Shown one piece after another: positions 31,297 to 41,464 of a stretch of DNA of 64,000 nt (position 1 is its first letter; every line of letters starts with the position of its first letter). A program made the translations under genes and the position numbers. Source of the DNA: Bombardia bombarda (lineage: Eukaryota; Ascomycota; Sordariomycetes; Sordariales; Lasiosphaeriaceae); NCBI GenBank assembly GCA_030512295.1, contig JAULSR010000003.1:992001-1056000 (forward strand), written 5' to 3'. Below the pieces are notes generated by a model, which saw only the letters and a list, made by a program, of their open reading frames with translations, did not search any database and was not told the DNA's origin.

Positions 31297-32961
31297 TGTC
31301 TGTTGGTGGAGAGAAAAGTCCCTCTTCTGTGCTGTGGGAGACTTGGCGGACTGGTTGGTGGGATCGAGAGGCGATGAAGAGGGCAGATCCCAGGCCTCAA
31401 AAGGGTCACTTGGCCAGGGACAGAGAGCAAGCGGCAATGACTTGGCCCTTGAGGCCAAGCTTCAACGGGCACCTTGAGTAAGGTAGTACAAGCTAAAGCA
31501 AGCAGCGGCCGAGCTTTCTAGATCCTAGATTCATCGCATCGTAAGGAGTGTTTATAAAGGGGGCAGGCAAAGTTTAAATAGAAAAGACGCAGGGAAACAG
31601 CATGGGTGGGATGGGGCGAGGGTACCAGCACCTGATATATGTTGAGATGGTAAATGCAGACAGATATGCATGTGTGGGAGAGCAGATATCGAGAACTCGG
31701 GCTCTTCTTCCGCTTCAGACAGTAATGTTGTATTCCTACCCGTGCTTACAGGGAGTACATCGCGGGGGGTCGACAACTTCTTGTTCTGGCCGGGCGGCGG
31801 CTAGGGGATGTAGGGGTCCAGCAGCCGGTCATGTAGGCTCTGCTTTAGTCCTGCGTGTGCATCGAGGTAGACTAGCAGGATTGGCGGTATGGCCCAACTC
31901 AGGCCTAGCTGCATTGCTCAGGCCCAAGATAAGTCGAAGCTCTTTGGACCAATGTCGCGGTTGCTTGAGATCAAGCGAGTGTGGCGATTAGCGGCTGCAG
32001 CTTGCAATAGAGAATCAGCTGTACTAAATCAAGGTCCCTTCAGGAGGCAAGTAAGTATCTTGATGTACCTTCACAACTGTGAACTTATTCTTCTGCATTG
32101 CCAAGTTTGAAGAGGTTCATATTGCGTATGTCAACAAGGGGCATTGAAGTTGACAAAGCAAAACAGAGCGAAGCGGCTTATACCACCATCCACCAACACA
32201 TGCACATGATGCGATGCACCAGCGTCAAGGATAGCATTGACCAAGGTTAGCGCCTGGTAGGGATCCGACTGGAGTTGCCGGTACATACAAATAAGACGCC
32301 CCCCACATGCGCCTGCCAGGGCAGTGACCAACAATTGAGACATGAAAGGGGCCCAAAACAGAGAGTAAAAGAGAAGGAAATGGGAGGCGGATGGAAAAGT
32401 TGAACTCAAGGGCCCGGTCTTGTCCGATGGGAGTTCGTCGCAGTACCGTCACGCCGCCGTCATGTTCTTGGGGTTTATCGGGGTTGTTGGCTCGGAGGTT
32501 TTGCTCGGGCCATCTCACACCACTGACTGACCAGAAATCGGCCGGATTCTAATCTGGGGACCCCCCGGAAATCGAGCTCTGTTTGGACGCAGCAGCATAA
32601 CCCTCGACTATTGAAGCCGGTGAGGAAGCCACCAGACCAAACCCCCCGCCCCCATTTGTCTTGGCAAGCCCAAAATGCCCCAGGATTCTGGCGAAAACAG
32701 GTCTGTTGCTGACAATAAACACGGGGGAAATGGGGGGGGATAATGGAGAATCTCGGGTCCTTCTAAAGAAACGAGGGTATTTCTGCTCACCCAATATGGC
32801 CGAGCAACAGACATAAGAAGTCCAGACAAGCGACAAAGCCCGACATGGTGCGCCCGTAGCTTCTCCAGCTCAGGCTTGGCGACTCTTGGAGCGACCCAAG
32901 TCCCCAGAACCGGGCCGCCGGCCAAGCATTGCCAAAACAGTGGGGAGCGGCAAGTTTCCGA
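31297..32961. other. Intergenic, no gene seen
   Basis: Holds the HAK promoter. Several weak open frames without domains. Confidence 0.45.
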
Positions 32962-33240
32962 TTAAGGTTCCATAAGCTGTTGCGCCAAGAGGGTCAAGTC
33001 ACCCGCCTTCTCCTCTTTCCCCGGGAATAATGTATCGATGCTTTTCTTGGCGACTGCGACACCGGCTGCGTTTTTGTCCTGGCGCAAGTCGAGGTCGATA
33101 ACGACATGGTTGACGATGGGTGATTTACCATTGATACCAGCAAGAAGCCCGTCGTGGATGAGACGCTGCTTGGCTGGTTCAGAAAACACGTGGCGGAGCT
33201 GATGGACGAGATTGGAAGGGTCGGATCAGTGGAGTGCGGG
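32962..33240 (-). CDS. Orphan open frame, possible 3' exon or gene fragment
   Basis: From the codon after a TGA near 33240 the minus frame reads SDPSNLVHQLRHVF, then a balanced amphipathic sequence with GLLAGINGKSPIVNHVVID and SIDTLFPGKEEKAGDLTLLAQ, ending MEP-stop at 32962. Composition looks protein-like (alternating hydrophobic and charged residues, few low-complexity runs), unlike the chance frames around it. There is no ATG in good context and no certain upstream exon. It may be the last exon of a small gene or a degraded fragment. I do not recognise the family. Confidence 0.25.
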
Positions 33241-34738
33241 CCTGATCTGCACTAACAGATCCTGTCATATTTCCACTACAGACTTGTTAATGCTCAATTC
33301 CTGTCCCATGCCACCCAACCCTTTAGGGGGCCCTTTGGGGTGCACCTTCTCCTCCACCTTCCTGTGAAGGCAATCTGCACGAAGACGTGAGTGCAGATAG
33401 ATAATCCCGAAGCTGACAATCTCCCATATCTGTGGCGGTTTCAGACGAGAAGAGGAAAGACATGCATTATCTCCCACGAGCTACCTACCTCAAATTGCTG
33501 GCTTGACCATGGGTGCGACTTATCAAGGCAGTGTTCAGCCAGCCTATCGTGTCATCCTCAGTTGCCACATTATCCCACTCAGACCTCAATCATCCAGCCA
33601 CTACCTGATTTCAAGTAATCTGTCTCAGACCTCGTTGAAGTCGAGATGCTGACCTGGGTAACCCACCCGATCCAAAAGGTCCATGAAATCGATATCACTG
33701 CTTTTACATCGACCACCATCACCACGCCGTCAATGCTTACCTGTCATCGCAGGTACAGCAAATGACGACATACAGCAGTCTGATGTTGTCACACACCAGA
33801 TAAGCTCCAAGGCCCGACTTTACTGTCAATTGGTCCCAGCGTCCAGATAAGAGAAATACTTTTTGCTCACCAAATGCTTTTACGAGACAACACAAGCAAC
33901 CACAGACCAAGTGATCACGAGAGGGCATTCCCAAGAGGGGAGGTAACACAGAGAGCGGTCGAATTGACGGCACTGGCAAGCCGAAGCAGCCATCCATCTT
34001 CTGACAGACCAGCAATCGGGACGATCCGGAGCAGCCACTCTGGCCAGACACATACTTGCTCATATGTACCTATATAGGTGTTGGATACCACCAGACAGGA
34101 TGCCACCAGACCTGCCGATAGGTAAACTGAGCGAAGAGATGGATGGTAGACGGGAGAGATGGACCAGTAACGTCTGGTACCAACCTCAAAGTTGCGATGG
34201 GTGGACATGTGAGATGGATGGACGAGATTCGGCACTCGCTCAAGAGTATCTAGATGGTGTGTGAGATAGACACGAAATTACAGTCCAGTCCAGTCCAGAC
34301 CACCGCCAAGCCAAATCTTGACACAAACAACAAGGCACTACTTTTGTCTAGTCTTTTACTTTTGCATTTCCACATCCAATAAGACAAAACGAAACCAGTA
34401 CCGAGGAAACGGAAGCCACAAAGATGCCTGTCAGACAGGCGCCTAGTCCCGAAATACCCCGAACCCACGCCGGACACACCTGCTCATCCAGCAACCCGTG
34501 TGGCGTATCGTGTTTATTCTGTCCTCCTCTTTTGACTGGCCGAGTGGCTTCGATATCGGTGACAGCACCACCGTCAGTACCACCATCAGCACTACCGCCA
34601 TCACAAGTGCCACTACTACCACCGACACCAGCAGCAACAGTACCGGCACTCGTCAGATCACACAGTCGCCACCTCGCTACAACACGTACGACACATCGTG
34701 ATTGGACCCAACCAACCCCAAACCGTATCCAGACCACT
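33241..34738. other. Intergenic, no gene seen
   Basis: 3' flank of the aminotransferase gene. A repeated CAGTC unit occurs at ~34283-34301 (ACAGTCCAGTCCAGTCCAG). Long frames near 34424-35140 on plus are antisense shadows of the aminotransferase. Confidence 0.45.
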
Positions 34739-36199
34739 CTAGTCAAGCTGATCAACCGTCTGCTCAACACCATTCCCCGCCTCGACCGCATCCTCCCCCA
34801 CAACCTTCTTTCCATCCTCCTCGCTGACCTCGACGCGCCAGCCCAGCTTATCCTCGATCTTGCCCAGCTGGATGCCCTTGAGCTGGGCCAGCAGCTTGGT
34901 AAAGACGGCGCCGCCCTCGGCGTTGGCCTCGTCGTCGTCGGCAATGTACGTAATAGTCTCCTCGGTGCCCTCCTCATTGAACGAGACGCGCGCGCTCTGC
35001 TTGGCAGCGGTCTGGCCCAGCGACTGCGGGGACGAGGGGCTCACGCGGCGCGTGATGGAGCGGATTGGCACGAGGGCGGCGGCGGTACCGGCCGCCATGA
35101 CCTCGGCGAAGGAGGGGAGTTCGGCGTATTTGATCTGTAAGTTGTCAATCAGTCACTCAAGGGCAAACAACCCCCCGTTCTAAACAAAAAGGGGTCCACC
35201 AAAACAAACCAAAACGAAAAAAAAAAAAAAAAAAAAAAAAACTCACCGCCCGCTTCTCAACCCTCCACCCAAACCCCTCGGCCAACCTCTGCACACTATC
35301 GCTCGTCACACTATCAATAACCGCCCTGCTATCCGGCACCACCAGCGTCACCCCCCCGCCCTCCTTCAACACCCCAATAAACCCACTCGTGCTGAACTCA
35401 TCCACCTCCTCATGCCGCTTGCTATCCAAATGCAGCGTGATCCCGTACCCCTCCCCCCGCGCCCGCTCGCTCCACCGCAGCACGGGCGCGTAGTTCCCGC
35501 CCACCTTCGCGCTCCCCGTCCCATTCGGCGCGGCGCGATCAAACTCATCCATGATCAGCGCCCGCAGCGGATGCGCCCCGTGGTAGACCCCCGTCGGCAG
35601 CACAAAGACGCAGAACGTGTACTCGTCGGGCGGGCTCAGCCCCAGCTGCGCCGAGCTGCCGTACACCTGCGGGCGGATGTACATGGCCGCGCCGGTCTCG
35701 TGGGGCGGCACGTACTCGGCGTTGAGCGCAACGGCGGCCTTGACGGCGTCGATGAAGAGGGACTGAGGGACTGGCGGGATGCTGATGAACTCGGCCGAGT
35801 GCTGCAGGCGGGCGGCGTTCTTGTCGGGGCGGAAGACGGCGATGGCGCCGTCGCCGGGCAGGCGGAAGGCTTTCAGGCCTTCGTAGGCTTGCTGCCCGTA
35901 GTTGAGCGCCGGCGCCATGCCGTGGATGCGCATGAAGGGGGAGGCGACGAAGGTGGGCGGGGACCAGGTGGCGGTTTTGACGCTGTAGTGGGATTCGATG
36001 TGGCCGTTTACTGGGGGGAGGGGAGGGTGGATGTCAGCTTTGGTAGGCAGGAGAGAGGCAGGAGAGAGGCAGGAGATAGGCAGGAGATAGGCAGGGGAGA
36101 TTAGGTAGGTAGGTAGGTAGGTAGCTCACCCTCGCGCACGCGGAACCCGACATTGGACCAGTCAATGGTGTTGACCGGGGGAGGGGGGAAGGGCGCCAT
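34739..36199 (-). CDS. Branched-chain amino acid aminotransferase-like protein (PLP fold type IV)
   Basis: Transaminase that interconverts branched-chain amino acids and 2-oxo acids with glutamate, or a specialised relative such as ToxF-like enzymes of secondary metabolism. Exons 36199-36130, 36010-35247 and 35134-34739 give 409 residues. The PLP lysine is in GTGSAKVGGNYAP near residue 190. Other landmarks: YGQQAYEGLKAFR near 65, FRPDKNAARL near 85, YIRPQVYGSSAQLGLSPP near 135, and EVDEFSTSGFIGV in place of the bacterial EGAGENLF stretch, which is the usual fungal variant. A mitochondrial targeting peptide is not evident, so a cytosolic location is likely. Intron 1 (119 nt) holds TAGG repeats and GGCAGGAGA(G/T)A repeats; intron 2 (112 nt) contains a 25-base A/T homopolymer just after the donor. 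The start in exon 1 follows the usual MAPFPPPP-NTIDW-SNVGF pattern. Confidence 0.9.
35217..35241. repeat. Poly-A (25 nt) homopolymer inside intron 2 of the aminotransferase gene
   Basis: On the transcribed strand this is a poly-T run directly after GTGAG. The length may be an assembly estimate. Confidence 0.85.
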
Positions 36200-36997
36200 C
36201 TTGTTGTGTGGGTTGGTTGCTGTTTGTCTGTCTGTCTGTATTTGCGACTCTTGGTGCTGGTGCTGCGTGTCTCTGTCGCGTGGTGTTTTTGGCGTTTGCG
36301 GCAACCCTCTTTTAGGTTCGGTTCGTCAGCCTTTGTCCGTTAAAGATATCACGTTCCGCCAGCAGGAGGCTGAAAGTCAACGGGCCGATGGGTTGGAGTC
36401 AAAGAGGATGCCGCACAATGGGTCAGTCGAATGCCAGTCAGCATGCAATCACTCACTCCACTTACAATCTCAATATTTTCCTGGGATCTAAACAAAAGTC
36501 CGAAAAGTTCGTAGCACAACAGCAACCCAATTGATAGGATAAAATCCAGATACCTATGGCAGGTAGGCAAGACGAGATCCGTGAGTCACACCAGATCAAT
36601 GGTTATTACAGAATAAAAAATAAAAAAGTTCAGCTAAGGAGGTACATGTACGTGTAGGCTCCGGCTCCGGCTCCGGCTATGCACGTAAAGACGGTCAAGC
36701 TTCCCCACTGCCATCCCTACCTTGGTCTAAACGGATGAAAAGGGAGAAGCTGCCAATCTTTTCCCTCCCCCTTGTAAGCGACCCCTCCGATATCCGGGAC
36801 CCTGCTGTCCTGCGACTGCGAGCCTGCTGTTGTGGCGCGACGCGGGGCAAGGCAAATTGACAGGGGGGCTAGCGTTGACAGGGGCGGGGCGTTATCAGAA
36901 AGTGGCGGGGTAGTAATAAGTTACCGATCGCGGGGTAGCAGTTTAGTTCGTTGTGGGGCTTTGCTTTGACATCATCCATCCCGAGTTTTACTGTCAT
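36200..36997. other. Intergenic, no gene seen
   Basis: Promoter of the aminotransferase gene, including TGTCTGTCTGTCTG at ~36224-36238 and a GGCTCC hexamer run at 36657-36678. No coding signal. Confidence 0.45.
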
Positions 36998-37210
36998 TCA
37001 TTGCTCCAGGCTCCGGGCTTCACATGCTTCAGGCTTCAGCTGGGCAGCGCATCCATAGAGGTAATACTCTGTATTTCCATAAATCATGGACCTCGTTAGA
37101 GCCTCCCACTCCTTATTTTGAGCCTCAGCAGCCAACCGCTCTTGCTTTCCTCTAGGACCCAACCTTTTCACCCGGAAATAGAGGGGAATGGGCAATTCGA
37201 ACGTTGACCA

Positions 37211-37242
<32 letters not shown>

Positions 37243-37467
37243 ACCATCAATCTCATCGCTCGAAGCCATCTGACTATCTTCCGTACTTCTCGTTTCATCG
37301 TCGCTCTCGCTTCCATCAGTGGAGCTATCTAAACTACCTATAGTAATACTCGCGTCGTCTACATCGACCAGGCTGACATCCATCATAGTCTCGAGGGCAT
37401 CCACCAGCGCCAAACGCTTGCACTCAAACACTGCGTAACGCTGACGAGAATACTGGCGGGTAAACAC
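36998..37467 (-). CDS. Possible small gene or gene fragment broken at a Ser-coding triplet repeat
   Basis: Two minus-strand frames meet at the (GCT)10 array at 37213-37242. Upstream: YSRQRYAVFECKRLALVDAL, then an acidic Ser/Asp-rich stretch (SLDSSTDGSESDDETRSTED) and poly-Ser. Downstream in the next frame: STFELPIPLYFRVKRLGPRG, then KQERLAAEAQNKEWEAL and stop at 36998. Both halves have protein-like composition, and they join if the repeat or the bases after it shift by one. No ATG in good context lies upstream; an acceptor-like CCGCCAG at ~37451 suggests a missing first exon. Family not recognised. Confidence 0.25.
37213..37242. repeat. (GCT)10 triplet repeat
   Basis: Ten perfect units, read as AGC (Ser) in the minus-strand open frame. 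Confidence 0.9.
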
Positions 37468-38412
37468 GCGTTATGCATGGAAACAAACCACGACAGCATC
37501 ACGTATATCAAAACTAATATGAATGATGCGCGCATAATATATCCTCAATACCTAGCACAGATGTGTGTCTCCCATGAGGTGCGAAAACAATGACAAAGTA
37601 CCTAGTAAACAAAGAATTCCATCCTTCTCACTCACTCCAAAACCCCATTCAATGATGCCAGTGATTGTATATATGTCCATGTATCTAATGTCCTCCATCC
37701 GTCCTCCCGTCCTTCCATACCATACCGTACCATAACATCATGCCTAACAGAAAGAATCGCAACCCCAAACGCTGAGGGATGTCTCCATATTTTTATGCTC
37801 GCACCACAATGATCGTCTGTAAAGAAAAAGATAATGCCTCGGCACCAGCACGCCATACATGTAGAAGAAGAAAACAAGGCATGCATGCATCAGCACACGC
37901 AAGGCGAGATGAGAAGAGAAAGAAAACGCGCATGAGCGATGCGGAGCTGAAGAATGCAGAATAGTGGTGCAGCAAAAAGAAGAAGTAACACACACGCAAA
38001 GCCCAAGCAAGCAACCAAATAACCAAACAAACAACCAGACAACTACCTAGCTAGACAGCCAGCAGCCCGCGCGGCAACGAATGAACCAACAGCAACTATA
38101 GCAGCTACAGTTGCAAAAGCACCAGCTCCCCTCCCCCGCTCCCCCGCAAAGAATAGAAGAGAAAAGAAGTAGCGGGTGAGCGGGCACAAGACGTCCGTGG
38201 TGGCCCTCTGCCACACGCCCATCTCTAACCCATTGATGCTTCCCGACATCTCAACCACCCCACGGGAACCTCCAGTTAGAGCTCCCCCGACGATGATGAA
38301 CGGGCGTAGACCTGAAAAAAAAACATCACAATCATCGCGTTAGGATGATGTCATTCAAGAACGGCAGGGACTGAAAAGCAGAAAAGAGGCACGACGCATT
38401 AGCAATTAATGC
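37468..38412. other. Intergenic, no gene seen
   Basis: Likely the 3' untranslated region and downstream flank of the trehalose gene. Purine-rich AGAAGAAG tracts around 37860-37990. No domain-bearing frame. Confidence 0.5.
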
Positions 38413-41400
38413 TTACGCAATTTGCGCCAATCTCTGCAGCGCCATGAGGACTCCTGTGCACGCGTCTCTCGTTAGCAAACCACACCCTCCTCAAAAACTC
38501 CCAGGAGAGGGGGTGGGGGGGGGTAAAAACTAACCGCTGACACCCTGCGTAAGCGTCGCCGTCGCCTCGGTATTACGATTCCCCAGACTGACCGTAACCA
38601 CCTCCTTGACCGTCTTATTCTCCCCGAGCGAGTTCGCCCACTTGAACACCTTCTCGTCCTCGCGTCCATCCCCCACCACCATCAGGAAATCCACCGGCGA
38701 CGTGTGCTTGTCGTCAGGCACCATGCCCGCCACCAGGTCCGCAAAGATCTTTTGCGCCGCCGTGCTCTTGGTCCAGTCTATGGGCTCCACGAGCACGCAC
38801 CCGTCGAGCGGGATCGCGTGCACCCGCTGCGCCTCGCACGCGTCGTTTATGTGGCTAGCACAGTCCGACGCCTGCCGCGCGGCCGACTCGTAGTCCTCGG
38901 CCGACTTGTAGTGGAAGATGAGCGAGCACCGCCGGTTCTCGATCTCGGCGCCCGGCGTCCGCTCGAGGTAGTACGTCAGAATGCTCTTCACCGAGGCCTT
39001 CCACGAGCGAATCTGCTCCGCGTCCGCCATCTCGGTCCAGTCGGCGCTGCCGCAGTCCTTGAGGAAGCACCCGTTCTCGGCGATCAGGCCGAGGTTGGGC
39101 ACGCGGCGGAACAGGCGATCGAGCTCCTCGGGTCGTCGGCCGGACATGACGTAGATGGTGTTGCGCTCGTCGAGAAGAAGGTCGTTAAGCACGTCAAGAG
39201 TGCGCTAAAAGTCGGTGCATATTAGTGCTGACTCGGGGGGCGGGGGCATCAATCTCGGCGTTTAATATATGGAATGCGTCATCTTACCTGTGGGCTGACA
39301 GGAATTATCTGATTGACAGGTCCCCAGCTAACCAGCGTGCCCTCAAAGTCCAGAATAAACAGTCGCCGGTCGGTGCGCTTGTATTGCTGGGTAAGCGTTG
39401 TCATGGACAAGCGAGGCACAGACGTCTGGTCGCGTCTGTGCTGCTCGTCATAGACAACATCAAGACGCAGCATAAACTCAGAAAACCAATGCGAGCCAGT
39501 GTGGTGGTTCACCGCCTCGTACAACCTGCTCCATCGCTGTTCCTTCTCCTCGTCGCCCATCTCGAGCGCCGTCTTGATCGCGTCAGCGCACGCCCTGTAG
39601 TCCCAGGGGTTCACCGAGAGCTCGTTGCCACCAAAAAGGGAGGATGTGCCGGTAAACTCGGACAGGATTAGGGAGCCGTGCTTGTTGTCGCTTATCTTGC
39701 CATCTTGGCAATACAGGTACTCATGCGAGGTCAAGTTCATGCCCTCGCGCTGGCTCGTGATCATGAGAGCGTCGGCGATGCTCAGAAGGGCGAGGTACTG
39801 CGCGTAATCGATATCCTGTTTGAGGTAAACGACCGGCTGATAGGCCAAATTCGCCCACGACGAATTCACGCGCGTAACAATATCTGACACGGTGGCATCC
39901 AGCTCGCTCTTCTCGCTTGTCGAGAGAGCGACCTGGATTAGGACAATGTTGTCCCTCCACTCTGGGTTCTTATTCAGAAACAGTTCGTACGACAGAAGCT
40001 TCTGCCTCACGCCGCGAACGTGATCCAGCTTGTCGCGCGCCACAATCAGCTTCTTGCCGGCGTAGCGTTCCCGCATGATGTCCATCCACTTCTTGACCTC
40101 GGCCTCCTCGCGGTGTTGGCTCAGACTGACAGGATCGATGCCGATCGGGAGATTAACCACGTCGACAAATCGGTCCTCCAGCTGGAGTCCATCCGGGGTG
40201 GCCTCAGCGCTTAATATGCGGCTGCAGGTCTGCAAGAAGTGCCTGGCGTACTCGTGAATCTGGAATCCGATCAGGTTGGCGCCAAGCATGCCCTCGAGGA
40301 GCTGCTTGCGCACCGCGAGGCATCTGAACACCTCGGAGGAAGGGAAGGCGACGTGGAGGAAGAAGCCGATCTTGGCCTCGGGGAGCTTTTTCCTGACCAT
40401 GCTGGGGACAAGCAGGAGATGGTAGTCGTGCACCCAGATCACATCGCCCCTCTTCCAGTTCTTGACAATCTTGTCGGCAAACGCCTGGTTGACATTGACA
40501 TAGTACTTCCACGAGTGATCCTCGTATGCCTTGCTCTTGGGGTTGTCGGGGATCTGGTAGTGGAATACCGGCCACAGGATCTGCTTGCAAAAGTGTGAAT
40601 AGTGTCCGTCAAAATCCTTGTCGGAACAGAAAACGGTGAGCATGTCGTGTTCAGTCGCAAGGCGGTCTTCGATGTCCTGCATCTGCTGCGTTCCCTGGAG
40701 GGCATCGGTAGGCATGCCCAAGGTGCCGACCCATGTATAGTCTCCGAGCTTGCCCTCTCGCGCAGCTGCCTCGGCAGCATTGCGAAGGCCACCATTTCCC
40801 TGATCGGCACTCACGACTTTCCAGTTGGCATGAGCAAATACGCGATCATGGCTGTCGCTGCGGGCCATCGATCTGGGCTGTGTGATGCCCTGTCTTCCAA
40901 GCTCCTTGGCCTTCTGCTGGAGGACTGCGGGGGCGTTTAATACTGAGGGCGGAGGTGGTGAGCTAGCCCTAGACATGGGCTGGTCAGGCCGGCCCCCCCA
41001 AGTAGGGGAGCTCCGGTCAGCCGGAGCGCGAAGACCGTCTACGACAGCCGTGGTGGTCTCCAACGGCGGCAGCTGGATGATGCGCAGACCATCTTCGTTG
41101 GTGAAGGGGTCAAGAGGCTTACGCTCTTCCGTGGGTGTGTGCGGGGGAGTAGTGACGTTTACCTGCGGCTCGAACAGGCTGGGTTGGGTGTGAGGAACTG
41201 GGCGGCGTTTTGGGTATGCTGGAGGTTGTTTCTTCTCCGAATGCGAACCCCTTGGCGGGGTACCCGGAAGTGTGAAGTGGACGGTCTTGGGGAGGAAACT
41301 GTGTGTGAAGAAGGCTCACGTCAGTGATTGCTAAGTAAGAATGCCGGGGATATTGCTTGATGTGCGATGCGGCATAGCAGTACACAACAGCAGCTCCAGC

Positions 41401-41464
41401 TTTAAAGCTGGGAGGGGAGGGAGCTTGGTTTTATTGCTTACAGCGAGGCGATGAAGACGGTCAT
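38413..41464 (-). CDS. TPS3: Trehalose-6-phosphate synthase complex regulatory subunit, Tps3/Tsl1 type
   Basis: Non-catalytic large subunit that holds together the Tps1-Tps2 complex making trehalose from UDP-glucose and glucose-6-phosphate in the cytosol. Exons 41464-41442, 41298-39288, 39204-38535 and 38453-38413 give 914 residues. The spliced start MTVFIASLFLPKTVHF is the hallmark of Tps3/Tsl1 and differs from Tps1 and Tps2. A disordered ~130-residue N-terminus precedes the GT20 domain (~165-630), with WVHDYHLLLVP kept but the sugar-phosphate loop altered to RDKLDHVRGVRQK, where catalytic Tps1 has a DRLDYIKG-like loop. The HAD phosphatase-like domain follows with LDFEGTL (second Asp of DxD replaced by Glu), VMSGRRPEEL, ENGCF and GDGREDE in place of GDDxxDE. 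Both active sites therefore look degenerate, fitting a scaffold. The final exon is only 41 nt and ends at a GCG-TAA that overlaps a possible donor. Confidence 0.9.
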
